The notes under the pieces: generated by a model
Told to the model about the DNA's origin: nothing
The model's input: the letters and a program-made list of their open reading frames with translations, nothing else
Databases searched by the model: none
Part shown: piece after piece, positions 1-9,036 of the stretch
How the letters are laid out: each line of letters opens with the position of its first letter
Position numbering within the stretch: the first letter of the stretch is position 1
From: Desulfocapsa sp.
GTDB taxonomy: Bacteria; Desulfobacterota; Desulfobulbia; Desulfobulbales; Desulfocapsaceae
Direction of reading: 5' to 3'
Assembly: GCA_022712895.1 (NCBI GenBank)
Contig: JAFLJS010000023.1
Span: 122,196 to 186,195, forward strand
DNA: 64,000 nucleotides
Translations under genes and position numbers: made by a program

Positions 1-1
1 C

Positions 2-817
2 GGTACGGTTTCCACATCTGGATACTCACCCAAAAATGCCAGTATTGGTTATTACGACAGTGCCTATATCGACTGGGTAACGATCTTCTTTATGTTTCTT
101 GGAGGCCTGAGCTTTGTGTTGCTCTATCAGATCTTACTGGGAAATGGAAAAGCGTTACAGATCAACACTGAATTTCGCTGGTATATAGGTTTTCTTATCT
201 TTTTCTGTGGAGGAGTCAGCCTTATTCTCTGGGATAATGGTGTCTATACAAGCCTTGTTGACAGTGTACGCTATGGAACTTTTCAAGTTATGTCACTACT
301 GACAACCACCGGTTTTTCCACAGCAGACTATGAACTATGGCCGCAATCTGCCCAGATGCTACTCTACGTTGTCTGCTTTATTGGTGCCTGTGCAGGTTCC
401 ACCACCAGTGGCATAAAGATTATCCACTACGTCATTCTCTGCAAATTCATGTATCAGACCATCCGCAAAATATTTTTCCAGCCCATGGCTATGGTCTCTG
501 TTCGCCTAAATGGCAAGGCAATTGATGACACTATCATCAACCTTGCCATCTGCTACTTTATTATCAACATTTTTATGATTTTTATTGGTGGCTTTGTGAT
601 GACGCTCACCGATGACATGGACTATGTCACAGCAATGAGTTCGGTAATTGCCACACTCATGAATATCGGACCGGGATTTGGCATGATTGGCCCAACGGAA
701 AACTATGCCTTTATTTCAGATAGTGGCAAATGGTTTCTCTCCTGGAATATGCTGGTGGGACGTCTGGAGATGTTTTCAGCCCTGGTAGTTTTTTATCCTT
801 CTTTCTGGGAAAAGTGA
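2..817 (+). CDS. trkH: Trk-type K+ uptake membrane subunit TrkH (5' end outside window)
   Basis: C-terminal part of a TrkH/TrkG potassium translocation subunit of the inner membrane. The frame is open from base 2, so the true start lies upstream. Visible are several hydrophobic helices and the family's pore-loop signatures: TTTGFSTADY, the GSTTSGIKI segment just after the next helix, and a last loop NIGPGFG followed by a final helix. In this family the pore loops form the selectivity filter, and a cytoplasmic NAD-binding TrkA partner gates the pore. A trkA gene lies about 6 kb away on the other strand (6381-7775) and is the likely partner. The gene ends with a normal TGA. High confidence in the family, none about its N-terminus. 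Confidence 0.93.
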   Translation, partial: GTVSTSGYSPKNASIGYYDSAYIDWVTIFFMFLGGLSFVLLYQILLGNGKALQINTEFRWYIGFLIFFCGGVSLILWDNGVYTSLVDSVRYGTFQVMSLLTTTGFSTADYELWPQSAQMLLYVVCFIGACAGSTTSGIKIIHYVILCKFMYQTIRKIFFQPMAMVSVRLNGKAIDDTIINLAICYFIINIFMIFIGGFVMTLTDDMDYVTAMSSVIATLMNIGPGFGMIGPTENYAFISDSGKWFLSWNMLVGRLEMFSALVVFYPSFWEK

Positions 818-844
818 TCTTAAACCTTACAGCAAAATATCGAT

Positions 845-1210
845 TCAGGCCTTGTCAACCAAGGCAATGATGTCTTCTTTATTGGGAATCAAGCAGATAA
901 AGACATAGTCCTCATCGGTAGAAGCTTTGTACCAGTGGGGAACACCTGCGGGGATCAGTAGCACGTCATCCTGTTTTAGCTGATGCACAGTATCACCAAT
1001 ACCAACTTCTGCTGAACCAGATAACACATACTGCTCATGCTCCACCGAGTTCGTGTGGTTTGGCATGAACCCGCCTGCCTTAATAACAATCCTTCGCATA
1101 ATGAAATTTTCAGCAGCAGAAGGGGGTATAAGTACCTGCATGGAAGTGCCAGTGGCAGCGCCTATGGCTGTTGGCTCGACTTCAGAGCTTGATGTTATAA
1201 GGGGAAGCAT
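845..1210 (-). CDS. small single-domain cupin protein
   Basis: A 121-residue protein made of one cupin beta-barrel. Cupin motif 1 is recognisable around HTNSVEHEQYVLSG, with His and Glu residues suited to binding a divalent metal. Motif 2 is DVLLIPAGVPHWYKA, ending in the metal-ligand His. There is no signal peptide or membrane segment, so it is probably cytoplasmic. Single cupins of this kind act as isomerases, dioxygenases or ligand sensors, and the sequence does not tell which. It is convergent with trkH (27-bp gap) and probably a separate transcription unit from nosL upstream (209-bp gap). Confidence 0.75.
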   Translation of the reverse strand: MLPLITSSSEVEPTAIGAATGTSMQVLIPPSAAENFIMRRIVIKAGGFMPNHTNSVEHEQYVLSGSAEVGIGDTVHQLKQDDVLLIPAGVPHWYKASTDEDYVFICLIPNKEDIIALVDKA

Positions 1211-1419
1211 AACGAATTATCCTTGTTAGATGGTATCTTACTGAGCTGGTACTCTCGCACCCTTTCTCCTCTGCCCTTAACGGTTGAGGCGGGTACTTTG
1301 GGAGAGGATAGTCTGCGTATTACGTTGGCTAAATGCCAAAACATGGACACATGCCTCCTGTGGCACAACCTCCTGAACATACATGGATAATTGACACCAC
1401 AGAGAGAATGTATGTTTGC

Positions 1420-2427
1420 TTACTTCCCGCTAAGCACTGCCGGAGTAAGCTCAAGAAAAGACACTATTTTCCCGCCATTGTTTTCCACAAAGGCCTGAGC
1501 ATTTTTTTTATCCTTAAAAGGAAGAGCCTCCACACCCATTGGCCCATGTACTTTTGAGCCAACCACATAATATGGACCAAAAGCCGATTCATACATGCCA
1601 TCGGAAAAAAGAGTTACCCATGCCATTTTGGTCATTACTGCTTTTCCCACATATTTTGCAGGCTCAGCGTTAAAATTCACAAAACAGTGTGTCGAGCAGA
1701 AGTGAATGGTCTTTCCGCCCTTGGCCCAAATCTGAGCATTATGCTTTGGGTACCTTGCTGGATACATGCCGCAGACTACGCACGTATCTTTTTCATTTGG
1801 TTCCTTTATTTTTCCGGTTTTCTTCCGCTTTGCATCAATCATCATTCTGGATTTTGATAACTCCATACCAGCCGCTTTGAAGGCACCATCAAAATCAGTG
1901 ATGTGCCCACCATATTCGGCCACGAATTTTTCAGCCTCCTGCGCATCGGTAAAAGCAATCTTTGAATTCATGGTCATGGTTCCTTTAGCCGAAGATCCCA
2001 CAACATAAACAGCTTTTTCGGCAGGAAATGTAATCTCCGGTGTAAGGTAGATCGCCACCTGAGTATCAGTTACCATATCTCCTGAATTTTCTACTTTATC
2101 CGCCAGGCACCGAATGGAACAGGTTGTAAAATCCCCTTCCGGGTGAGAAAAAGAATGTCTGGTACGCGCCCACATATTAATCATCATCCCACAGTTTGGA
2201 CATCGCTTAACCTCGCTGTACATCTTGGGCTTCATCATCGGATGCTCAACAGCAGGTTTTTTCTTCTCACCCTGCATCATCATCTGTCCCTGCCCATCAC
2301 CTTTTTTATTACCATGTTCCATGGCAAAGGCTGCAGTCACACTGATACAAATCAGAAAAAAACAGATAACGAGACTCTCCAGCAACCTGTTTCCTGCTCC
2401 AGTTTTCTTGTAAACTTGCTTATGCAT
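1420..2427 (-). CDS. tandem NosL-domain copper-binding protein
   Basis: 335 residues. An N-terminal hydrophobic signal (about residues 15-36) precedes a Met/His/Lys-rich linker and two NosL-like domains. Domain 1 begins at CPNCGM (about residue 76) and domain 2 at CVVCGM (about residue 217). Each continues with a second Cys site (TTCSIRC and HFCSTHC) and the terminal region typical of NosL. NosL is a Cu(I)-binding lipoprotein first known for maturing nitrous oxide reductase. Stand-alone NosL-like proteins also occur in organisms without nosZ, and no nosZ is seen here. The Met-rich MMMQ stretch after the signal would fit copper binding. It lies 121 bp downstream of the RegA-like gene on the same strand and may be a target or end of that unit. 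The duplication of the domain is unusual. Confidence 0.82.
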   Translation of the reverse strand: MHKQVYKKTGAGNRLLESLVICFFLICISVTAAFAMEHGNKKGDGQGQMMMQGEKKKPAVEHPMMKPKMYSEVKRCPNCGMMINMWARTRHSFSHPEGDFTTCSIRCLADKVENSGDMVTDTQVAIYLTPEITFPAEKAVYVVGSSAKGTMTMNSKIAFTDAQEAEKFVAEYGGHITDFDGAFKAAGMELSKSRMMIDAKRKKTGKIKEPNEKDTCVVCGMYPARYPKHNAQIWAKGGKTIHFCSTHCFVNFNAEPAKYVGKAVMTKMAWVTLFSDGMYESAFGPYYVVGSKVHGPMGVEALPFKDKKNAQAFVENNGGKIVSFLELTPAVLSGK

Positions 2428-2548
2428 TTTTCCCTCTTCTGGTTAACGTTAGCGAGCGGTGTCTATATGCCCTTTGTTCGGGTGAAACACTTTATAATCG
2501 AGAAACATGCCCCCGCAGGAGTCTCAGCTCTCTTGAAATTCCTTTTTG

Positions 2549-3079
2549 TTATTTTGGCGCATACTTGTAGAGTTTACGTTGCAGGGTTCTCCTGTGAATA
2601 CCAAGCCTTTTGGCAGCACAACTGACATTCCCATCACAATCTGTCAAAACCCGCTGGATGTGCTCCCACTCTACTCTGGCCAGGGAGGGTGGTTGGATTT
2701 CCTTCTCGGAGAGAACTTCAGCATGCCCGCCATCCTCACCGAAGGCTTTAATAATTTCATCAACATCGGCGGGCTTGGCAAGATAGGAAATAGCACCCAG
2801 CTTAATAGCTTCTGTGGCAGTTGCGATGGAGCCATAACCGGTGAGCACAACAATACTCAGCTGCGGCAGAGTTCCCAAAGCATCCTTCAACAACAGCAGG
2901 CCACTTTTCCCGGGCATTTTTAGATCGATAACAGCCAGTGGCGGTTTATGCTCTTCTATAACGTTCATGGCTTCATCGTAACAGGAAGCCGTATGAGTAT
3001 CATACCCTCTACGTATAAATGCGCGATTCATTCGATCCAGAAAAAACTGTTCATCATCCACCAGTAAGATCGTTTCCAT
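2549..3079 (-). CDS. regA: RegA/PrrA/ActR-type redox response regulator
   Basis: Receiver domain plus Fis-type helix-turn-helix, 176 residues from the chosen start. The receiver has the acidic pair VDDE near residue 8 and the phospho-acceptor Asp about residue 52 in AVIDLKMPGKSG. The C-terminal helix-turn-helix GIHRRTLQRKL is nearly the signature of RegA/PrrA/ActR regulators. I chose the second Met (3079) because AAAGGAG sits 6 bases before it; the longer frame to 3106 overlaps regB and lacks such a site. It is translated right after the regB-like kinase (10-bp gap), so the two form one unit. In known species this pair controls redox-dependent energy metabolism. Confidence in the subfamily is high; the regulon here is unknown. 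Confidence 0.9.
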   Translation of the reverse strand: METILLVDDEQFFLDRMNRAFIRRGYDTHTASCYDEAMNVIEEHKPPLAVIDLKMPGKSGLLLLKDALGTLPQLSIVVLTGYGSIATATEAIKLGAISYLAKPADVDEIIKAFGEDGGHAEVLSEKEIQPPSLARVEWEHIQRVLTDCDGNVSCAAKRLGIHRRTLQRKLYKYAPK

Positions 3080-3089
3080 CTTTTCTCCT

Positions 3090-4427
3090 TTACAACAGAC
3101 TGGCAAGCGGCAAACTCACGGTAACAGTACTTCCTCGTCCCGGCTCGGAGACAATATCCATGGTTCCATGCAACTGGTCAGCCAGCGTTTTAGCGAGAAA
3201 AAGCCCCAGACCTAAGCCGGATTCTTTGGTGGTAAAAAAAGGAGTGATCACAAGTTCCATATTTTCCTCCTTGATCCCCACTCCGTGATCCATAACTTTA
3301 ATACAGAGCATATCAGCATCGACAACCCACTCCATGGCGACCTCTGAATCCTCAGTCGATGCTTCTAGCCCATTGAGCAGAAGCCCTTTTATGGTACGAC
3401 ACAATGAACGCAAAGGAATGCGAATGGGATCGATCACACCTTTAATATCCACCCGTATACGCTGACACTGTTCAGGAGTCAGCCCCTCAAGAATCTGGGC
3501 AACAACCTCTTCAACCGGATACCGTTCACTCCCTTCTCCCAGATGCTCCCCTGCACCAGCTGACATCTGATAAAGTATTTCCTTACAATCTGTGACCTGC
3601 TTTCGTATCAACCGGGCATCGTCAAGCAGTTCAGCACTGCATCCCTGTTCCTTGAGGCTATGGATCATTTCATTCGAAACAATTGCGACAGTTCCAAGGG
3701 GTGTTGACAGCTCGTGAGCCGCACCTGCGGCTAAGGTTGTCAGGGAGGAAAGCTTTTCATTGCGGGCCTCCTCTTTTTCAAGACTTTGCAGTGTCGCACG
3801 ATGCACCGTCAACGCCTTTTGAATTTTACTGACAAAAAAAACTATAAAGCAGGATGTTATCACAAAGGCCACCCACATTCCCTGGAGGTGGATCTGAAAA
3901 GAACCGGGAATGCCATCTATGAGATGACATCCTGCCAGATCACTTAGCTGAGAAGCCCCGGAAAGATCTGTGACCACAGGAGGTGGGAAATAGAAGAGCA
4001 ATCCATAGCAGAGCAGGGTCATAATGGTGATCATCCAGGAACAGATTTCACTAAGAATAATGGCCCCCAACACAATATGCAGAAGATATAGAAAGACAAA
4101 AGGATTCATTACTCCACCCGTGACATAGAGAAGCAGGGTAAGAAAAATTGTATCCATAAGAAGGATCACAAAAATTATGCGGTTGGAGATGAGCTTATTG
4201 GATTTTTGCCGAAGATGAAGGTACAGATTCGATGAGCCTTCAAAAAGAAAGATGAGAGCAACAAGAAGCCCCGGAACGGAGATCTTCATTATCAACACGA
4301 CAGCAAAAAGAAGAAGTATCTGACAGAGGATCTCTCCCCAACGCAGGGCAAGTAACCAGGGAATTGCCACATTGTCTGCGGCATCTTTTGTAGAATAAAA
4401 ATAAGATCTTATTTTTGAATGGGTCAT
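3090..4427 (-). CDS. regB: RegB/PrrB/ActS-type membrane redox sensor kinase
   Basis: 445 residues with six predicted membrane helices in the first 200, then HisKA and HATPase_c domains. Three RegB hallmarks are visible. One is the quinone-site motif GGVMNPF (residues 104-110). Another is the H-box AAGAAHELSTPLGT with phospho-His about 238. The third is a redox-box Cys in DCKEIL (about 281), which in RegB forms a disulfide that switches the kinase off under oxidising conditions. The ATP lid GLGLGLFLAKTL is intact. It is therefore probably an active quinone/thiol redox sensor phosphorylating the adjacent RegA-like protein. The upstream intergenic region carries a RegA-like palindrome (4526-4552), suggesting autoregulation. 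Confidence 0.92.
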   Translation of the reverse strand: MTHSKIRSYFYSTKDAADNVAIPWLLALRWGEILCQILLLFAVVLIMKISVPGLLVALIFLFEGSSNLYLHLRQKSNKLISNRIIFVILLMDTIFLTLLLYVTGGVMNPFVFLYLLHIVLGAIILSEICSWMITIMTLLCYGLLFYFPPPVVTDLSGASQLSDLAGCHLIDGIPGSFQIHLQGMWVAFVITSCFIVFFVSKIQKALTVHRATLQSLEKEEARNEKLSSLTTLAAGAAHELSTPLGTVAIVSNEMIHSLKEQGCSAELLDDARLIRKQVTDCKEILYQMSAGAGEHLGEGSERYPVEEVVAQILEGLTPEQCQRIRVDIKGVIDPIRIPLRSLCRTIKGLLLNGLEASTEDSEVAMEWVVDADMLCIKVMDHGVGIKEENMELVITPFFTTKESGLGLGLFLAKTLADQLHGTMDIVSEPGRGSTVTVSLPLASLL

Positions 4428-4525
4428 AGATTGGTGTTATTTCAAAAAATCCAAATGATGCCGATAATTTATTTTCCTCCCGAAACATACCCGTATTTTC
4501 TGAGATCCCCAAACAATTGTTGCGG

Positions 4526-4552
4526 GTGCGACAATCTGCCACATTGTCGCAC
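4526..4552. promoter_or_regulatory. 10-bp perfect inverted repeat, candidate RegA operator
   Basis: GTGCGACAAT, 7-base spacer CTGCCAC, ATTGTCGCAC. The arms are perfect. The core GCGAC...GTCGC resembles the RegA/PrrA half-site pattern GCGNC-Nx-GNCGC known from proteobacteria. It lies between the divergent regB-like gene (start 4427) and the XRE gene (start 4669), about 100 bp from each, so it could serve either promoter. Assignment to RegA is inference from motif and position. Confidence 0.6.
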
Positions 4553-4668
4553 TCACACCCCTCTGCTATTCTTAAGCAACATTCGTAAATAGTGGAAGCG
4601 GATAGAGATATCACTCCTCGTTCTTTATTTACATAATCAGACTGAAACCCTGGGAAGAGGATACTCCG

Positions 4669-4974
4669 ATGAAAGGACTGGCGATCAGCGAATCAAGATA
4701 CAGCAGTGACTGCAAGACAAAAACCTCTCAAACACCGAAGATCACGCTAAGAAATATCAACAACTTACACGTACCTGTGGTAAAGGAATATACTCCATTT
4801 AAAATTATCAATATCAGGAAAAAGGTGCGATTAAGCCAGGCAGCCCTGGCAAAAGTCTTCAACATCTCACCCTCAGCGGTACGACAGTGGGAAATCGGCG
4901 ACAAGCGACCATCAGGGGCTTCAAAAAAACTCTATGATCTAATAGAAAGAAAAGGTCTGGAAGTACTAATCTGA
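4669..4974 (+). CDS. XRE-family helix-turn-helix protein (NadS/HigA-like)
   Basis: 101 residues. The C-terminal half is a clear lambda-Cro/XRE helix-turn-helix: RLSQAALAKVFNISPSAVRQWE followed by KRPSGASKKLYDLIERKG. The WE.G.R.PSG pattern is typical of antitoxins of the HigA/NadS type, which usually sit next to a HigB-like ribonuclease. No toxin gene is visible on either side, so this is a solitary regulator or an orphan antitoxin. The N-terminal 45 residues are polar and not recognised. A GAGG ribosome binding site precedes the ATG by about 9 bases. Confidence 0.75.
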   Translation: MKGLAISESRYSSDCKTKTSQTPKITLRNINNLHVPVVKEYTPFKIINIRKKVRLSQAALAKVFNISPSAVRQWEIGDKRPSGASKKLYDLIERKGLEVLI

Positions 4975-5050
4975 ACTCTTTACAGCTGTCCGGATTTTGA
5001 ATATTAGGCCCCTCTTTCAAAACCCACTACCCTATAAAATCGACATTCTT

Positions 5051-5434
5051 TTACTTCACTAGAGCAACAGCCTCAATTTCAACCAATGCCCCCAACGGCA
5101 ACGCTGCGACCTCTACAGCACTGCGAGCCGGTGGGCTATCGGGAAAAAACTCGCCATACACCTCGTTCATAAGCGCGAACTCGCCCATATCCTGTAAAAA
5201 AACTGTGCATTTCATAACAGAATCCAAACCAGCTCCGCCAGCTTCCAACACTGCCTGTAAATTTTTCAACACCTGCCGGGTCTGTTCTTTAATTCCACCT
5301 TCAACCATACTGCCAGTGGCAGGATCTAAAGGGATCTGACCGGCAGAAAAAACTAATTCTCCGGTTCTGGTTCCTTGTGAATAGGGGCCGACTGCTCCGG
5401 GTGCCTTATCGGTTTGTATAAGCTGACGAATCAT
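5051..5434 (-). CDS. ridA: RidA family enamine/imine deaminase
   Basis: 127 residues, the usual RidA (YjgF/YER057c/UK114) length. The conserved features are all there: KAPGAVGPYSQG near the start, the VFSAGQIPLDP strand, and the C-terminal signature ARSAVEVAALPLGALVEIEAVA. The Arg in that signature (about residue 106) binds the carboxylate of the imine substrate. RidA hydrolyses reactive 2-aminoacrylate released by PLP enzymes such as threonine and cysteine dehydratases, and works as a cytosolic trimer. It is in the same orientation as the downstream-numbered MBL gene but separated by 65 bp. Confidence 0.93.
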   Translation of the reverse strand: MIRQLIQTDKAPGAVGPYSQGTRTGELVFSAGQIPLDPATGSMVEGGIKEQTRQVLKNLQAVLEAGGAGLDSVMKCTVFLQDMGEFALMNEVYGEFFPDSPPARSAVEVAALPLGALVEIEAVALVK

Positions 5435-5499
5435 CTTCCACTCCTGTTAAAATTTCGTGTATCTTTTCCTGATTTCCAGCACAAACTATTCACCACCGG

Positions 5500-6336
5500 C
5501 TAGCCTTCCAGAACTGCACCCACAGTACCAAAGAAAAATCGTTTTCCCAGGTGTGCGTGCAGCATTGAGGCTTTTTCCAATCCTGTACAGTGCGAAACGC
5601 CGAGATGCTCTATATTATACTGATCAATAACTTTCAAAGTTTCATCAAATTGCTGCGAAGACGAAAACCCAAGATGTGTACCACCGATCACAGCAAAGAT
5701 ATGCTTATCGCCCAACTGACGAATCACATAATTGAGAATATTGACCATACCGGCATGGGCACATCCTAAAACGACTATCAGGCCTTTGTCAGTGTCTAAG
5801 ATCATGGAAAGATCGTCCACCATGGGATCAGGGTTAACCTTACCACCATCAGAAGAGATGAGGGTCATATTTGGATCGTTTTTTTCAAACGTACTTGTTC
5901 GTGGAATTTCACCACTCAGATAGACACCTGGGCCAACTTCCACCAACTTTGTACCTAATTTGAACGTAGCACCCAGAGACTCAAGGTAACTCCGTCGATA
6001 CGGTATGCCTATATCACGAGCCACATCACCTTGGGACCAGATTCGCTGTGCAAACATTTCACGGTGCCCATAGACATCCACTGCTCCTTTCTGTTTCAAA
6101 ACTGCCGGTAATCCACCCGTGTGATCATAATGGCCATGGCTGACCATAATCGCTTTGATACTTCGCAGATCCTTATTCAGCGCCAGAGAATTTTGCGTAA
6201 TACTTAATCCCTGCCCGGTATCAAACAGATAATTACCGTTATCCGTTTCCACAAAACAGGAGAATCCATGCTCACCAAGCACATCAAGAGAAACTCCCAC
6301 AGAATTTTCACATATAATTGTTACGCGTGCTTTCAT
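5500..6336 (-). CDS. MBL-fold metal-dependent hydrolase
   Basis: 278 residues from the chosen ATG at 6336. The first Met of the longer frame (6426) would lie inside trkA and adds 30 unrelated residues. The metallo-beta-lactamase motif is present as SHGHYDHTGG, with further ligands in VLGCAHAGMVN and GGTHL and a final SHCTG. This layout, with a long insert and terminal H-C-T-G, fits the branch once annotated as dihydropterin-linked 'beta-ribofuranosylaminobenzene 5'-phosphate synthase-like' hydrolases. The substrate is unknown. No signal peptide is present. The 44-bp gap to trkA suggests co-transcription with it. Confidence 0.85.
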   Translation of the reverse strand: MKARVTIICENSVGVSLDVLGEHGFSCFVETDNGNYLFDTGQGLSITQNSLALNKDLRSIKAIMVSHGHYDHTGGLPAVLKQKGAVDVYGHREMFAQRIWSQGDVARDIGIPYRRSYLESLGATFKLGTKLVEVGPGVYLSGEIPRTSTFEKNDPNMTLISSDGGKVNPDPMVDDLSMILDTDKGLIVVLGCAHAGMVNILNYVIRQLGDKHIFAVIGGTHLGFSSSQQFDETLKVIDQYNIEHLGVSHCTGLEKASMLHAHLGKRFFFGTVGAVLEG

Positions 6337-6380
6337 AGGTATTTGGGTATCAGATATAAAAAACGAAAAACGGCCAGACG

Positions 6381-7775
6381 CTACAAAAACAGTTCTCGCA
6401 CATCCTTTAAATGCAGAGAGTCGCAAATCACAATGGCCCGATCCCCTGCATTGATCCGGGTTTCACCCACTGCAGTCTCCCAGAGACCATCTCGAAAAAC
6501 CGAACCAACAATAATATGATCTGCAAGTGTTGTATCAAGCTTTGCCAGTTTTTTTCTGGTGATGGGAGATCCTGGAGCTGCTATCAGATCTACAACTTCA
6601 GCATCAAAACCATGCATATGTAATACGGACAACATCTCACTGCGCTGGATAAAGGTGAAAATTTCATTGCCTGCCAGAATTTTTTTATTAATAGCAATAT
6701 CGGAGCCGCTGGTGGACGCCAGAACCACGTATTCTTCCTTATTCACGAGAGAAATCGTCTTGGTTTTATCGCTGCCATTATCACCTCTTCCAGCCAGGTG
6801 CTTCACCAGCATACAGGTCATAATATTGGTTTCATTCTCTCCAGTTGCTGCAATAAAAGTATCGATATCTACGATTCCTGCGGCAATAAGCACGTCTTTA
6901 TCCGAGCCATCACCCAGCAGCACTTCTGTATCGGGAAGCATGGACGAGAGTTCTTCAGCCCGTTTCTCATTTTTTTCTAGTAACTTCACCCGCACTGTTC
7001 GCCCAAGCAATTCAGCTATACGGCTTCCAACCAACCCACCGCCCACAATCATCACTCGCAGGCGACGCTCTTTCTGTACACCTGTTATTTCCATCAAACG
7101 GGGAAGATCTTCAGTGCCGGCCATAATCAGCACCTGATCGTGAGGAAAAATCTCAGTATGGCCATTGGGAATAATCGTTTCAATTCCCCTGGCGATTGCC
7201 ACTACACGGAAAGAAATATCATTATAACTACGAGCAATATCAATGAGGCTTTTCCCGGCAAAAGGGGAATCGTCATCAATACGGGTGGCCATGGCCTGCA
7301 TTTTCCCCAGGGCGATATCGATAATTTCATCACCAGCCGCTCGCTTAATAAGCCTTTCAATTTCTTGAGCAACAAGCTCTTCAGGATGGATAAAAAGATC
7401 GATTTTCAAATCGTCAGCAGAAAGGAAGGAATCTTTACGACCATATTCACCAGATCTTACACGGGCAATCTTTTGCTCTATGCCAAAACGATTGGCAATG
7501 ATGGCAGATAGCATATTCACCGCATCATTATCAGTGACCGCGATCATAAAATCCATGGCTCCAGCATTCGCTTCCTGCCAGTTGGTTATGGACATGGCGT
7601 TACCGGTTATCAAGCGGGCATCCAGATGTTCATCAGCCTTACGCACCAGATCGGCATCCGGTTCAATAACGGTTAGAGCATACCCTTCGCGCACCAGTCG
7701 TTTAGCAAGATAGAGACCGATGCCACCAAGGCCGATAATCAATATGTTTTCTGCTTTTTTCTTTTTTCTGAACAT
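6381..7775 (-). CDS. trkA: Trk K+ transporter peripheral NAD-binding subunit TrkA
   Basis: 464 residues with the duplicated RCK layout of TrkA: Rossmann domain 1 (IIGLGGIGLYLAKRL, residues about 14-28), RCK_C 1, Rossmann domain 2 (IVGGGLVGSRIAELLG, about 242-257), and RCK_C 2. It sits on the cytoplasmic face of TrkH and couples nucleotide binding to potassium uptake. The first glycine-rich loop reads GLGGIG rather than GxGxxG in the classic order but keeps the glycines needed. The partner TrkH is probably the truncated gene at the start of the window, on the other strand. The Lys-rich start FRKKKKAE is a little unusual. Confidence 0.92.
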   Translation of the reverse strand: MFRKKKKAENILIIGLGGIGLYLAKRLVREGYALTVIEPDADLVRKADEHLDARLITGNAMSITNWQEANAGAMDFMIAVTDNDAVNMLSAIIANRFGIEQKIARVRSGEYGRKDSFLSADDLKIDLFIHPEELVAQEIERLIKRAAGDEIIDIALGKMQAMATRIDDDSPFAGKSLIDIARSYNDISFRVVAIARGIETIIPNGHTEIFPHDQVLIMAGTEDLPRLMEITGVQKERRLRVMIVGGGLVGSRIAELLGRTVRVKLLEKNEKRAEELSSMLPDTEVLLGDGSDKDVLIAAGIVDIDTFIAATGENETNIMTCMLVKHLAGRGDNGSDKTKTISLVNKEEYVVLASTSGSDIAINKKILAGNEIFTFIQRSEMLSVLHMHGFDAEVVDLIAAPGSPITRKKLAKLDTTLADHIIVGSVFRDGLWETAVGETRINAGDRAIVICDSLHLKDVRELFL

Positions 7776-7981
7776 GATTACGGGTTATACGAAATATGGC
7801 CTTAGAAAGCCAGTAGATATTCATTCCTACCAACTGACCCAAAATCAACTGTTGGCTTCAAGAAAAAACAGCTCAAAATGCTTCACAGAAACCAGCATTG
7901 CTGGTATAAATAGTCAAACATGTTCCATTACCTTAAATATCCTGAGGAAAACTCTTTTATTAGTTTACACATCACACCTGA

Positions 7982-9019
7982 ATGAACCTATTACTTATCT
8001 ATCTCTTCCTTGCCATTGGCGTGTCTTTTTTATGTTCTATCCTTGAGTCAGTTTTGCTCTCCACCAACATGGCCTACATTGCCGTACTAAAAAAAACACG
8101 ACCGCATGCAGCCAAACTCCTGAAAATCCATAAGCAGGATCTTAACAAATCAATCGCTGCCATCCTGATTCTTAACACTATTGCCCATACTCTTGGTGCA
8201 GCAGGCGTTGGAGCCCAGGCGGAAACAATATTTGGCACCGGCTCGGTCTTCTTTGTATCTGTGGTACTCACCTTTGCCATTCTCTTTCTCTCGGAGATTA
8301 TTCCCAAAACCATTGGTGCCGTTTTCTGGAAAGAACTGGCACCCGTTTCTGCTTACATCATACGTTTTTGTATCTGGATAACCTATCCAATTATTATGCT
8401 CACTCTTTTTGTAACAAATTGGATATCCAAGAACAAAGACTGTACAAATTCGCTTACTAAAGCAGAGTTACTTGAATCCACACTACTCAGTGAAGACGAT
8501 GGAGTGATAGATGAACAAGAATCAGATGTTATTGAAAATGTCCTCCACCTCGACGAAATTAAAATCCAAGAAATATTAACACCACGGTCCGTTGTCTACG
8601 CCCTTGAGGAAAATGCCACTATTAAAGAGGTCATAGAACAAGAAGATCTCTTTCAGTTTTCCAGAATCCCTGTCTATAAAGATTCCATTGATAATATTAC
8701 CGGCATAGTGCTCACCAAAAACATCTTCTTCCAGGTGACCCGTGACGATTCCCTGACCTTAAAAGAAATAAAAAAAGAATCCTATTCCATCAACGAGAAT
8801 ATCCCAGTTTCCAAAGCACTGAACCTCTTTATCAAAAGGAAAGAACATATGTTTATCGTCGTTGACAGTTACGACCAGACGGAGGGTATCATTACCCTGG
8901 AGGACTGTGTGGAAACCATTCTCGGAGTGGAAATCATGGATGAAAGCGATTCCGTTGAAGATATGCGTGCCTATGCAAAACAGCGGATGAAAATGAAAAG
9001 AAAACACAACAGCACATGA
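7982..9019 (+). CDS. CNNM/HlyC-CorC family membrane protein
   Basis: 345 residues. An N-terminal DUF21/CNNM transmembrane domain has three or four helices, including FLCSILESVLLSTN, FLSEIIPKTIGAVFW, which carries the conserved SEIIPK motif. A pair of CBS domains follows (about residues 185-310), with the family's EIMTPR-like site present as EILTPRSVV. There is no C-terminal CorC_HlyC domain, so the protein is shorter than the full version. CNNM proteins transport or regulate magnesium and related cations, with the CBS pair sensing adenine nucleotides. It lies 17 bp upstream of the K+ channel gene, suggesting one transcription unit with it and the PilZ gene. Confidence 0.88.
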   Translation: MNLLLIYLFLAIGVSFLCSILESVLLSTNMAYIAVLKKTRPHAAKLLKIHKQDLNKSIAAILILNTIAHTLGAAGVGAQAETIFGTGSVFFVSVVLTFAILFLSEIIPKTIGAVFWKELAPVSAYIIRFCIWITYPIIMLTLFVTNWISKNKDCTNSLTKAELLESTLLSEDDGVIDEQESDVIENVLHLDEIKIQEILTPRSVVYALEENATIKEVIEQEDLFQFSRIPVYKDSIDNITGIVLTKNIFFQVTRDDSLTLKEIKKESYSINENIPVSKALNLFIKRKEHMFIVVDSYDQTEGIITLEDCVETILGVEIMDESDSVEDMRAYAKQRMKMKRKHNST

Positions 9020-9036
9020 TTTACGGATAGCAACTG

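Noticed and set aside
4669..4974. Toxin-antitoxin pair around the XRE gene
   Set aside because: The antitoxin-like protein is clear but no HigB/RelE-like frame is found within 400 bp on either strand.
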